Assembly (NCBI RefSeq): GCF_030063415.1
Contig: NZ_JASITA010000010.1
Location: forward strand, 148,366-212,365
Length of the DNA: 64,000 bases
Direction of reading: 5' to 3'
DNA from: Streptomyces sp. H27-C3
Lineage (GTDB): Bacteria; Actinomycetota; Actinomycetes; Streptomycetales; Streptomycetaceae
The notes beneath the pieces were generated by a model. The model worked only from the letters and a program-made list of their open reading frames with translations. It made no database searches and had not been told where the DNA came from. The translations under genes and the position numbers were made by a program. Shown one piece after another: positions 51,046-59,784 of this stretch. Numbering within the stretch: the stretch's first letter is position 1; every line of letters begins with the position of its first letter.

Positions 51046-52593
51046 ATGACCGCAATCACCAGAACTGGGCGGACCGGGCGAGGGCGCGGGAGCGTCGCGT
51101 TGCTCGCCTGCGGCGCGCTGGCCGCTGCCGGGCTCGCAGCCGCCGGTGTGGCCGTGCTGGAGCCGCAGAGTGCCACTGCCTCCAGCCACCGGGAGGCACC
51201 ACTGATCTCGGGGCAGCCCCAGTTCGACAACACGGACGTCTACGCGTTCGTCAGCCCCGACCACCCCGACACGACGACGGTGGTGGCGAACTGGCTGCCG
51301 TTCCAGGAACCGGCGGGTGGCCCGAACTTCTACACATTCGCCACCGACGCGCGCTACGACATACACATCGACAGCGACGGCGACGCGCAGGACGACCTGT
51401 TGTACCGGTTCACGTTCAAGGACCACCGCAAGAACGAGAACACCTTCCTCTACAACACAGGCGCGGTGGAGAGCCTCGACGACCCGGACCTCAACTTCAC
51501 CCAGACCTACGACATCGAGCTGCTGCGGCTCGAACACAACAAGGTCGTGTCGACACACAAGGTCGCGGAGAGCCTGCCGGTCGCCCCGTCGAACGTGGGC
51601 AAGGCGTCCATGCCCGACTATCAGGCGCTGCGCGACCAGGCCGTACAGAAGGTCCCCGGCGGGCTGAAGTCCTTCGCCGGCCAGGCCGACGACCCGTTCT
51701 TCCTCGACCTGCGCGTCTTCGACCTGCTGTACGGCGGTGACCTCTCTGAGGTCGGCAACGACACGATCAGGGGCTACAACGTCAACACCATCGCCCTTCA
51801 GGTGCCGAACACCTACATCCAGGAGTCGAAGGAGCAGCCGGTCGTCGGGATCTACTCGACGACGGAGCGCGAGAACGCCGAGGGCGACTGGACGCGCGTG
51901 TCGCGGCTCGGCATGCCGCTGGTCAACGAGGTCGTCAACCCGGTCAAGGACAAGGACAAGTTCAACGCGTCCTCGCCCGAGGGCGACGGGGACTTCCTGA
52001 AGAACGTCACCGAACCCGAGCTGCCCAAGCTCATCGAGGGCATCTACAAGATCAAGGCCCCCGCGGAGCCGCGCGACGACCTCGTCGGGGTGTTCCTGAC
52101 GGGCGTCAAGGACCTCAACCAGCCGCCAAACGTCAAGGCATCGGAGATGTTGCGCCTCAACACCGCGGTCAAGCCCGTCGCCGAGCCGAAGCGTCTTGGT
52201 GTACTGGACGGCGACACCGCGGGCTTCCCGAACGGCCGCCGGCTGACGGACGACGTGCTGGACATCGCACTGCAGGTCGTCGAGGGCGAACTCGTCGGCT
52301 CGAAGAACGACCTCGGTGACGCGGTCGACGCCAACGACAAGGAGTTCGGCGCGGCCTTCCCGTACGTTGCCCTGCCCACCGCGGGCTCCGACACCAAGGC
52401 GGACGGCAAGGCCACCAAGTCCGACGCCACGGGCCTGACCGGCGGCATGTCATCGATCACCGCCTCGTGGGACGACAACACGGTGATGCTCGTGTCGGCG
52501 GCCTCCGGCGCCACCGGTGTGCTGCTGGTCGTCCTCGGCGTGACCTGGCTGCGCTCCCGCCGCCACCCGGCCCGCGAGTCCTGGCTCGGCTGA
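51046..52593 (+). CDS. DUF4331 surface protein
   Basis: A 515-residue protein of the DUF4331 family. The N terminus has a signal-like hydrophobic stretch after basic residues (GRGRGSVALLACGALAAAGL), then SSHREAPLISGQPQFDNTDVYAFVSPD, the family opening. A C-terminal helix (SAASGATGVLLVVLGVTWL) followed by RSRRHPARE should anchor it in the membrane. Function is unknown. It is the first of three genes with a TPR protein and a NicO-type transporter. ATG 51046 is preceded by AAGGACGGACGAG. Confidence 0.85.
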   Translation: MTAITRTGRTGRGRGSVALLACGALAAAGLAAAGVAVLEPQSATASSHREAPLISGQPQFDNTDVYAFVSPDHPDTTTVVANWLPFQEPAGGPNFYTFATDARYDIHIDSDGDAQDDLLYRFTFKDHRKNENTFLYNTGAVESLDDPDLNFTQTYDIELLRLEHNKVVSTHKVAESLPVAPSNVGKASMPDYQALRDQAVQKVPGGLKSFAGQADDPFFLDLRVFDLLYGGDLSEVGNDTIRGYNVNTIALQVPNTYIQESKEQPVVGIYSTTERENAEGDWTRVSRLGMPLVNEVVNPVKDKDKFNASSPEGDGDFLKNVTEPELPKLIEGIYKIKAPAEPRDDLVGVFLTGVKDLNQPPNVKASEMLRLNTAVKPVAEPKRLGVLDGDTAGFPNGRRLTDDVLDIALQVVEGELVGSKNDLGDAVDANDKEFGAAFPYVALPTAGSDTKADGKATKSDATGLTGGMSSITASWDDNTVMLVSAASGATGVLLVVLGVTWLRSRRHPARESWLG

Positions 52594-52609
52594 CCACTGA
52601 CCACTGACC

Positions 52610-52640
52610 GCCGGCCGTCGGATCCCTGCCGACGGCCGGC
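52610..52640 (+). terminator. Hairpin between DUF4331 and TPR genes
   Basis: A perfect 12-bp stem (GCCGGCCGTCGG at 52610-52621 and its complement at 52629-52640) with a 7-nt loop lies 17 bp after the DUF4331 stop. It may end or attenuate transcription, making the downstream pair less expressed. Confidence 0.7.
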
Positions 52641-52704
52641 CCTGCGAGCCCCGAACCCCTGCCGGGCAGGCCACCGGCACGATCCCCGAGGAAGGCGAGA
52701 GTCG

Positions 52705-54090
52705 ATGCTCGTACGGAAGCCGCAGATCGTGCGACGGCGTGGAGGAGGTGACGGGCCGGGGCAGTGGCGGACCGTGGCGGTCGTGGCGGTGGCTGCGGCG
52801 CTCACCGCGACATCCGTGGCCATCGGGGCGGACCGCGAGCCGGACCGCTCCGGCTCGGCCGCACCCGTCGTCGCGGTGGACGTGGCCGGCGGGCAGCTGG
52901 CCTCGGGGGATCTCGCGCACGGCATCACGACCCTGCAGAAGCACCTCAAGGCACAGCCCAAGGACGCCACGGGGTGGGCGATGCTGGGTGCGGCGTACGT
53001 CGAGCAGGCGCGGACCAGCGGAGACCCGACGCGGTACCCGCAGGCGGAGAAGGCGTTCGGACACTCGCTGAAGCTGCGCCCCGTCGACGAGAACGACGCC
53101 GCGCTCGCCGGGCGCGCGGCACTGACCGCCGCCCGGCACGACTTCAAGGCGGCGCTCGGCCATGCCGACCGGGCGCTGCGGGTGAACCCGTACAGCGAGC
53201 GGGCGCTGTCCAGCCGCGTCGACGCCCTCGTCGAACTCGGCCGCTACGAAGAGGCGTTGCGCGCGGTACGGCTCGCCGACCGGCGGCGCCCCGGCATCCC
53301 GGTCTCCACACGGTACGCGTACGTGCTGGAGCTGCGCGGCGACGCGAAGGGGGCCCGTCGGGTGCTGCTGCGTGCGCTGGACTCCGCGTTCAGCCCCGCC
53401 GATGTCGCCTACGTCGCCACCTCGCTCGGTCAACTGGCATGGAATCAGGGCCAGTACGGGCGGGCGCTGGAGCACTTCGTGAAAGCCCTGCGCGCCGATC
53501 CGAGTCACGTGCCGGCGCTGGAGGGGCGCGGGCGCACGTACGCCGCACAAGGTGAGACGAAACGTGCGCTGAGTGATCTCGAAGAGGTCGTACGGCGCTA
53601 CCCGCTGCCGGGCCAGCTCGCCGCCCTAGGTGAACTGCACGAGGCCGGCGGGCAGCGTGAGAAGGCTGCGGAACAGTACGAACTCATCGGCGCCTGGACC
53701 CGGTTGGCCCGCGCCAACGGCGTCGCGACCGACCTGGAGTCGGCTCTCGTCGAGGCCGACCACGGCGACGCCGCCCAGGCATTGAAGTCGGCACGCTCCG
53801 AATGGTCCCGGCGCAGGAGCGTCCACACCGCGGACGCGCTCGCCTGGGCGCTCCACGCGAACGGCAAGCACCGCGAGGCACTCACGTATGCGAAGAAGGC
53901 GACGGCGCCGAAGCCCGGTTTTCGCAGCGCGTCCTTCCTTTTCCACCGGGGCATGATCGAGCGCGCTCTCGACGACGACAAGGCCGCGCGCCGTGACCTG
54001 GGCGCCGCACTCGCGCTGAACCCGGGTTTCTCACCCACCGGGGCCCGCGAAGCCAAGGCCGCGCTGTCCGGGATCCGGAGGACCTCATGA
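52705..54090 (+). CDS. Membrane-anchored tetratricopeptide-repeat protein
   Basis: A 461-residue protein. A hydrophobic helix (TVAVVAVAAALTATSVAIG) near residues 23-41 anchors or exports it. At least eight TPR units follow, for example GWAMLGAAYVEQARTSGDP, AALTAARHDFKAALGHADRALRVNPY and LGQLAWNQGQYGRALEHFVKALRADPS. It ends four bases into the next gene (ATGA at 54087), so it is coupled to the NicO transporter. It probably acts as a scaffold for that transporter or the DUF4331 protein. Confidence 0.83.
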   Translation: MLVRKPQIVRRRGGGDGPGQWRTVAVVAVAAALTATSVAIGADREPDRSGSAAPVVAVDVAGGQLASGDLAHGITTLQKHLKAQPKDATGWAMLGAAYVEQARTSGDPTRYPQAEKAFGHSLKLRPVDENDAALAGRAALTAARHDFKAALGHADRALRVNPYSERALSSRVDALVELGRYEEALRAVRLADRRRPGIPVSTRYAYVLELRGDAKGARRVLLRALDSAFSPADVAYVATSLGQLAWNQGQYGRALEHFVKALRADPSHVPALEGRGRTYAAQGETKRALSDLEEVVRRYPLPGQLAALGELHEAGGQREKAAEQYELIGAWTRLARANGVATDLESALVEADHGDAAQALKSARSEWSRRRSVHTADALAWALHANGKHREALTYAKKATAPKPGFRSASFLFHRGMIERALDDDKAARRDLGAALALNPGFSPTGAREAKAALSGIRRTS

Positions 54091-55892
54091 ATCGCCGTAC
54101 CGCCGCTTCGGCCGTCGCGACGCTCGCCGCCGGAGCTGCCCTCGCGTTGCTCCCCGCCCAGGCCGCGCAGGCGCACCCCCTGGGCAACTTCACCGTCAAC
54201 CAGTACGACGGCCTGGTCGTCGCTCCGGGGAGGCTGGACGTGGACCATGTGGAAGATCTGGCGGAGATTCCGGCCGCGCAGCAAAGGAAGCGCATCGACG
54301 CGGACGGGAACGACCGGCTGGCACCGGCCGAGCTGTCGGCATGGGCCCGGACCCGGTGCGACGGGGCGGCTCGGGACGCCCGGGTCGAGGCCGGGGGCGG
54401 AAGGGCGGTACCCCTGTCGGTGGGGGAGTCGAGAGCGCAGGCATTTCCCGGGCAGGCCGGGTTGCAGACACTGCGTGTCACCTGCGAGCTGACGGCGCCG
54501 CTCCCGCGTGACGAGGAGACACGGCTCTCCTACCGCCCGGCGGACGCCGCGACCGGACCGGGGTGGCGGGAGATCACCGCGCGCGGCGACCGGATGACAC
54601 TCTTGGCGTCGGACGTACCCGGGAAGTCGGTCTCCCGGCGGCTGACGGCGTACCCCGGCGATCTGCTCTCCTCGCCGCCCGAGCTTCGCTCGGCGGGGTT
54701 CACGGCCCGGGGCGGCGGCCCGGCGCTCGCCGGGGGCGAGGACGAGAAAAACGGCTCACCTACGGCGGGTGTGCTGCCGCGCGGCGCGGACCGCTGGGCG
54801 CAGGCCCTGACCGCGCTGGTCGCCCGGCACGAACTGACCGTGGGCTTCGCGGCACTCGCCCTCGGAGCCTCCCTGGTACTGGGTGCCATGCACGCCCTGG
54901 CCCCCGGACACGGCAAGACCATGATGGCGGCAGCCGCCACGGCGGGCGGCCGCAGCTCGCTGCGCGACGTACTGACCTTGGGCGCCTCGGTGACGCTCAC
55001 CCATACGCTGGGCGTCTTCGTCCTCGGCGCCCTGATCACCGCGGGCTCGGCGGCGGCGCCCACCGTGGTGTCGTGGCTGGGCATCGCGAGCGGCACCTTG
55101 GTGGCGGGCGCGGGGGCGATGCTGCTGCGCGGGGCGTGGCGGCGGCGCCATGACGCGCATGGCCACAGCCACGGTCACAGTCACAGTCACAGTCGCGACG
55201 CTGGGCATGGGCATGGGCACCGGCACGGCCACGAGCAGGTCCACGGCCACGGGCCGGGCCACACGCACGGCCACGGGCAGGGTCACGTACACAGTCACAA
55301 CCACCCGCACGCGTCCGGGCACGCCGAGGAAGCCGGAGCCACGTACAGCGAGGAGCGGGCGCCCTCGGAGAGGCCGAAGGCCTCCAGGAGCTGGCCCGAC
55401 CTGCTGCCCGTTCTCGTGGCCGCGCACTTGGGCGAGCACCGCACCGAGGGCCACGCGCCCGCGCTCACCCTCGTCCACGCAGGTGATCTCCTCCCGGAGC
55501 GACCGGCGGCCCGAACGCGGCCCGAGCCCCATCACCACAGCCACGTTCCGCCCGCCCCCGGTCTGCGCGGAGTCGTCCTCCTCGGCTTCGCGGGCGGGCT
55601 GGTCCCGAGCCCGTCCGCCGTCGTGGTCCTGGTCGGCGCCGCTGCGCTCGGGCAGGCATGGTTCGGATTCCTGCTGGTTCTGGCGTACGGCGCCGGGCTG
55701 GCCCTCACGCTCACGGGAGCCGGGTTCGCCGCGGTGCGCCTGCGGGAGAGCACCACACGCAGGCTGGCGCGGCGTCCGGGGCGCCGACTCTTCACGCTGG
55801 CACACCGGTTGACTCCGTTCGGCACGGCCGCCGTGGTCTTCGTGCTGGGATGCGGATTGCTACTCAAGGGGGCGGCGGCAACGCTGGGCTGA
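54087..55892 (+). CDS. NicO-type nickel/cobalt transporter with histidine-rich loop
   Basis: A 601-residue membrane protein. After a signal peptide ending AAQAHPLGNFTVNQY, an exported domain carries an EF-hand-like loop (DADGNDRLAPAE, residues 71-82). Several helices follow: the family motif HALAPGHGKTMMAA is near residue 270, and a cytoplasmic or periplasmic loop at about 350-412 consists largely of His, Gly and Ser (HSHGHSHSHSRDAGHGHG). Histidine-rich loops bind nickel or cobalt. It resembles RcnA-like exporters more than importers, but direction cannot be proven from sequence. Confidence 0.82.
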   Translation: MNRRTAASAVATLAAGAALALLPAQAAQAHPLGNFTVNQYDGLVVAPGRLDVDHVEDLAEIPAAQQRKRIDADGNDRLAPAELSAWARTRCDGAARDARVEAGGGRAVPLSVGESRAQAFPGQAGLQTLRVTCELTAPLPRDEETRLSYRPADAATGPGWREITARGDRMTLLASDVPGKSVSRRLTAYPGDLLSSPPELRSAGFTARGGGPALAGGEDEKNGSPTAGVLPRGADRWAQALTALVARHELTVGFAALALGASLVLGAMHALAPGHGKTMMAAAATAGGRSSLRDVLTLGASVTLTHTLGVFVLGALITAGSAAAPTVVSWLGIASGTLVAGAGAMLLRGAWRRRHDAHGHSHGHSHSHSRDAGHGHGHRHGHEQVHGHGPGHTHGHGQGHVHSHNHPHASGHAEEAGATYSEERAPSERPKASRSWPDLLPVLVAAHLGEHRTEGHAPALTLVHAGDLLPERPAARTRPEPHHHSHVPPAPGLRGVVLLGFAGGLVPSPSAVVVLVGAAALGQAWFGFLLVLAYGAGLALTLTGAGFAAVRLRESTTRRLARRPGRRLFTLAHRLTPFGTAAVVFVLGCGLLLKGAAATLG

Positions 55893-55899
55893 AACAGAC

Positions 55900-55925
55900 G
55901 CGGGGCCCTCCTCGGAGGGCCCCGC
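55900..55925. terminator. Bidirectional hairpin terminator
   Basis: GCGGGGCCCTC (55900-55910) and its exact complement (55915-55925) form an 11-bp stem with a CTCG tetraloop, between the NicO and protease genes which converge here. Confidence 0.85.
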
Positions 55926-55948
55926 GCACCTGTTCCCGGCGGTGGAGC

Positions 55949-57277
55949 TCAGCTCCAGTTCCGGGAGTAGTGCCTGCGGTAGCTCCTGCGGTCGTGTGCC
56001 GACCGGATCCAGTGGGCGGCCATCAGTACGAGGAGACTCGCGGCGATGACCAGCAGCCCCGGCGCGAGGGTCCGGCTGCTGAGGATGCCGGCAGTCAGGG
56101 TCGGCCCTTCCGAGGCACCCGGTACGGAGGCTCCGCCGGCGGCCGGTGGCGCGCTGCGGTCGACCTCGGCGGCGGTGGCGGCGCCGGTCACCCGCACCCC
56201 GAGGGCCGCGATGGCCGTGGTCGCCGGCTGGAAGTAGGTGAGACCACCGGTGTCGCAGTCGCCGTTGCCGCCCGAGGTCACGCCGAGTGCGAGCCCCTGT
56301 GAGAACAGCGGGCCGCCGCTGTCCCCCTGCTCGGCGCAGACCGTCGTCTCGATCAGCCCGGTCACCGTGCCCTCGGGGTAGTTCACCGTCGCGTTGAGCG
56401 CGGTCACCCGGCCCGAGCGCACCCCTGTGGTGCTGCCGCTGCGGAAGACCTGCTGGCCGACGACAGGATCGGCGGCCGCCGTGATCCTTACCGCCCGGCC
56501 GTCACCGATGTCCACCACGCCCCGTGCTTCGGAGGCGTCGCCGTTCTCGTACTCGACGAGGGAGAAGTCGCTGCCGGGGAACTCACCCGCGGTGGTGGTG
56601 CCGACACGGTCGGTGCCCTGCGTGTCCCGGAACCAGGTGGTGCCGAGCGAGCCGCAATGCCCGGCCGTGAGGATGAAGTTGCGTCGGCCGTCGGTGACGT
56701 TGAATCCGGCGGAGCAGCGCCCGCTGCGGGCGAAGACCGCGTCGCCGCCGCTGAGCCGGGTGGCGAACGGCTCAGCTGTCCGCTGCATGTCCACGAATCC
56801 GCCGATCCCCTCGGCAAGGCGGGACATGCGTGACCAGTCCCCGGCGGACACAGTGGTGTCGGCGCGTACCGCGATCTCGTTGGACGCGTAGTCCATCGCC
56901 CACGCGGTGCCGGGCACTCGGGGCGCGGCCCGAAGCGCGTCGGTGGCCGAACGGAGCCGGTCCATGCTGTGGCGGACGACCTTGGCGCGGGCGCCGGCCC
57001 GGTCGACCTCGGCTGCGGCGTCCGCGTCGGTCACCGCGACGACCGGGCGCCCGTCGGTGCCGATCCAACTGCCCGCGGTCCTGGACGCGCCGAGCTGTGA
57101 GACGAGACTCGCGCCCAGGTCGGCGGGCCGGTGGGCGGCTCCGGCGTCTCCCCGGGCGGTCGGCTCGCCGCTCGGACCGCCGGCCATGGCGGTCGTCGTC
57201 ATCAGCCCGCCACAGAGGAGTCCGCCGACAGCTGCCAGCCGCGCGATCCTCTGGAGGCTGCGTCGTGCGTGCCTCAT
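55949..57277 (-). CDS. Alpha-lytic/streptogrisin-type serine protease with C-terminal membrane helix
   Basis: A 442-residue chymotrypsin-fold protease. A signal peptide (residues 1-32) and a pro-region to about 175 precede the catalytic domain. The triad is His207 in TAGHC, Asp237 in GSDFSLV and Ser320 in GDSGGPL. After a Pro/Ala-rich linker, a hydrophobic helix near residues 400-420 (PGLLVIAASLLVLMAAHWI) and basic tail would tether it to the membrane, unlike free streptogrisins. The start ATG 57277 is followed by basic residues. Confidence 0.88.
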   Translation of the reverse strand: MRHARRSLQRIARLAAVGGLLCGGLMTTTAMAGGPSGEPTARGDAGAAHRPADLGASLVSQLGASRTAGSWIGTDGRPVVAVTDADAAAEVDRAGARAKVVRHSMDRLRSATDALRAAPRVPGTAWAMDYASNEIAVRADTTVSAGDWSRMSRLAEGIGGFVDMQRTAEPFATRLSGGDAVFARSGRCSAGFNVTDGRRNFILTAGHCGSLGTTWFRDTQGTDRVGTTTAGEFPGSDFSLVEYENGDASEARGVVDIGDGRAVRITAAADPVVGQQVFRSGSTTGVRSGRVTALNATVNYPEGTVTGLIETTVCAEQGDSGGPLFSQGLALGVTSGGNGDCDTGGLTYFQPATTAIAALGVRVTGAATAAEVDRSAPPAAGGASVPGASEGPTLTAGILSSRTLAPGLLVIAASLLVLMAAHWIRSAHDRRSYRRHYSRNWS

Positions 57278-57717
57278 CCGTCACCCTCAAAGTCGATCCG
57301 ACACGGCGCCGGTGGCGCGCGGGGCCCACGGAACGCGATGCCCTCCATCCATACGTGCAGCCCTGTGGCCCTGTTCACTGCCGGTACCGCACCTGGACCA
57401 GGAACGAATGCGGGCGTCGAAGTCCGGAATGCGGGTACTTGGGGGCCGATCGCCGGGCGACTAACGACCTCGGGAGCCCGCGCACTATTGCCCCCGAGGT
57501 CCTAAGGCTGCCCGCGCAGGGGCGGTGTCGGGATAGAGTAGATATTTGCCGTGCCGCAATGGTTTGCGCGGCATCTGCCGCCCTGGAGGACGCGTTCGGC
57601 TGCGCCCAGCGAGCGATCACCTCACACGCTTCCGCCTCACACGCTTCGGTCGTACGCATCGCCGTGCTGCCCTATTCCCCTTCCCCCGACCGCCTTCTCG
57701 ACGAAATGGCCCTCACC
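57278..57717. other. Divergent intergenic region between protease and PP2C genes
   Basis: About 440 bp without a supported gene. It contains a 38-bp deleted MITE-like element at 57465-57502 and a possible promoter region (GGGATAGAGTAGATATTTG at about 57530-57548). An in-frame upstream extension of the PP2C gene from 57559 is possible. Confidence 0.45.
57462..57505. mobile_element. MITE-like element, type B, internal deletion
   Basis: The element at 57465-57502 is 38 bp: it keeps terminal repeats beginning CGACCTCGGG and ending CCCCCGAGGTC-C, and short flanking internal sequence, but lacks the core. It is bounded by TAA duplications (57462-57464, 57503-57505). The last base is C where other copies have G. 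It matches both ends of the full copy at 62854-63014. Confidence 0.75.
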
Positions 57718-58896
57718 ATGACTGACTTCCTGGCCGTGGAGCGTGCTGTGCGCACTGCCGCACCCCATGCGCTCCTCGACACGGTGCGAGCCGCACTGAT
57801 CGAGAACTACGAAGCCGTCGAGGTCAGCCTCCTGCTGGCCGACTACAGCCTCACCGTCCTGCAGCCGGTGACCGCCCTGCCGCCCACCGCGCAGCCCCTG
57901 TCCATGCAGGCCAGTCCGGAGGGGCGCGCCTTCGGCAGCCAGGAGCCGTTCGGGCAGTACGCGGTCGATGACGGCGCGGTTGATCTGCATCTGCCCGTGA
58001 CCGTCCGCGGAGACAGACTCGGGATCCTGACGGTGCGCCTGCCCAAACAGAGATGCACTCCCGAGACGCTTGAGGAGCTGACCGAGCTCGCCGAGCTGCT
58101 CGGGCATGAAATCGTCGTCGCAGAGCGGGACACCGACCTGTATCTGCAGGCCAGGCGTGCCAGCCGGCTCACCCTGGCGGCGGAGATGCAGTGGCAGCTG
58201 CTGCCCGCCCGAGCCTGCACGCGCCCGGAGTACGCCATCGGGGCCCAGCTGGAGCCCGCGTACGACATTCACGGTGACAACTTCGACTGGTCCACCAATG
58301 GCGAGACCCTCGTGCTCAGCATCACCAACGGAATGGGCGAGGGGATCCAGGCGTCGCTCCTCACCAACCTGGCCGTCAACGCCCTGCGCAACGCCCGCAG
58401 GGCCAACATCGGCATCGTCGACCAGGCGGCGCTGGCCGACCAGGCGATCTATGGGCAGTACCACGGGGAGGAGTACGTCTCGACCCTGCTGTTGTCCTTC
58501 GAGCTGGCCACCGGACGCGTGCAGGTCGTCGACGCGGGGTCGCCACAGCTGTGGCTCCAGCGGGACAAGTCCGTGGGGCACGTCGGCTTCGAGGCGCAGC
58601 TTCCGCTGGGCATGTTCGAGGAGTCCACCTATGACGCCCAGGAATTCCAGGCGCTGCCCGGCGACCGGCTGATCTTCGTCAGTGACGGTGTTTACGCGGC
58701 GGTGTCCCGCGCCGGAGAGACCTACGGCGAGAAGGCGCTGGCTCGCGCCATCCAGGCAGTCAGCCTCCTGCCGGCCGCCGCGGTGCCGCGCGCCCTCCTC
58801 CAGGAGCTGGCCTCGTACCGCGACGCGGAAGCCGACGACGACGCGCTGGTCGTGTGCCTGGACTGGTCGGGGCGCACCACGGCAGACCCGAGCTGA
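57718..58896 (+). CDS. PP2C-like SpoIIE-family protein with altered metal motif
   Basis: A 392-residue protein. The N-terminal half (1-150) is a GAF-like input region opening with MTDFLAVERAVRTAAPH. The C-terminal PP2C domain keeps GDNFDW, FVSDGVYAA and the final DDDALVV. Its second metal motif reads TNGMGEG where functional relatives have GDVxGHG, so an Asp is replaced by Asn (58327-58329). Activity may be reduced or lost, making it a possible binding-only regulator. I chose ATG 57718; ATG 57706 is in frame 12 bases upstream. Confidence 0.82.
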   Translation: MTDFLAVERAVRTAAPHALLDTVRAALIENYEAVEVSLLLADYSLTVLQPVTALPPTAQPLSMQASPEGRAFGSQEPFGQYAVDDGAVDLHLPVTVRGDRLGILTVRLPKQRCTPETLEELTELAELLGHEIVVAERDTDLYLQARRASRLTLAAEMQWQLLPARACTRPEYAIGAQLEPAYDIHGDNFDWSTNGETLVLSITNGMGEGIQASLLTNLAVNALRNARRANIGIVDQAALADQAIYGQYHGEEYVSTLLLSFELATGRVQVVDAGSPQLWLQRDKSVGHVGFEAQLPLGMFEESTYDAQEFQALPGDRLIFVSDGVYAAVSRAGETYGEKALARAIQAVSLLPAAAVPRALLQELASYRDAEADDDALVVCLDWSGRTTADPS

Positions 58897-59029
58897 ACCC
58901 CGGTCCGAGAGGCTGCTCAACGTGGCTCCGCCGCGGATCCAAGCACGGGGAGAGCCGCCGCCCCGGGCGCAGCGGCAGGACGGCAGCCGGCGGCTGACAA
59001 ACCACTCGCCCGGGTGAGAGAGTGGACCA

Positions 59030-59545
59030 ATGCCCCGCACTCTGCACCCCGCCAACCATGAACAGCTGGCTCACGCCACATTCGCGGTGTCGGAACTCCT
59101 GCAGTTGCTGTGGAGCCGTGGCCAGGAGGCCGCACCTTCTGGGCCCGTGTCGCCTTCGCAGATGCGTGCGCTGACGATGCTCGAAGGGCAGGAGGGGGTC
59201 AACCTCCGCGCCCTGGGCGACGCGCTCGGATCGCGGCCGTCATCCGTGAGCCGCCTGTGCGACCGGCTGGAGGCGGCGGGCCTCTTGGAGCGGTATCCCA
59301 GCTCGACGAGCCGCCGTGAGGTCGAGGTACGGCTGAGCCGACGCGGACGCGCTCTCCTCGACGAATTCCGTACGTTCCGGGTGCGCGAGGTCGAAGCGGT
59401 GCTGCAGGAGATGACCCCGGCGAAACTGGCCGCACTCGCCGAGGGCCTCGAAGCCTTCCAGGCCGCTGCCTCCGCCCGTATCGGCCTTCCTGCTGAGCTT
59501 CCTGTCGAGGCGGCGGACGGCTTGCGCTCCGCAGACATCGCCTGA
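59030..59545 (+). CDS. MarR-family regulator A
   Basis: A 171-residue winged-helix regulator. Recognition helix region: LRALGDALGSRPSSVSRLCDRLEAAGLLER, then wing STSRREVEVRLSRRG. Start ATG 59030. It is convergent with a close paralogue at 59782-60258 and separated from it by a MITE-like element. The ligand is unknown. Confidence 0.87.
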   Translation: MPRTLHPANHEQLAHATFAVSELLQLLWSRGQEAAPSGPVSPSQMRALTMLEGQEGVNLRALGDALGSRPSSVSRLCDRLEAAGLLERYPSSTSRREVEVRLSRRGRALLDEFRTFRVREVEAVLQEMTPAKLAALAEGLEAFQAAASARIGLPAELPVEAADGLRSADIA

Positions 59546-59618
59546 CATACCTACTCGTACCTTCGAAGGGCCGTCGGTCAGCGCCGCTGCCACGAGCGGC
59601 ACTTCCAGGCAACCCACC

Positions 59619-59784
59619 TAAGGGCTGTCCCGCAATCCCTGGCAGGCGCACGACGACAGCTACGGCACCTCGCCGCGTTGTCGGAACGCCCGAATACGTC
59701 CAGTATGCGAACGTCCCTCCGCCTTGCGATGCACCGCATCTGACGCCGTGCGCTGATCCACCAGGGATTACGGGACAGCCCTTA
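59619..59784 (-). mobile_element. MITE-like element, type A, in the stop codon of a marR gene
   Basis: The element at 59621-59782 (162 bp) has terminal repeats starting AGGGCTGTCCCG that match at 21 of 22 positions, bounded by TA duplications. Its right edge lies in the stop codon of the minus-strand MarR gene: the TAA uses the duplicated TA plus the element's terminal A. Removing the element would restore TAG. The core shares CAAGGCGGAGG and CGACAACGC with types B and C, and a hairpin with GGA in the loop (minus strand, 59691-59709). Related sequences are common in Streptomyces genomes to my recollection. Confidence 0.8.

Noticed and set aside
55150..55812. Repetitive Thr/Val-rich frame overlapping the NicO gene
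   Set aside because: It arises from the CAC/GGC codons of the histidine-rich loop read in another frame.
59619..59784. Interpreting the type A inverted repeat as a simple terminator
   Set aside because: It may end transcription, but the target-site duplication, core shared with other copies and stop-codon insertion fit a mobile element better.
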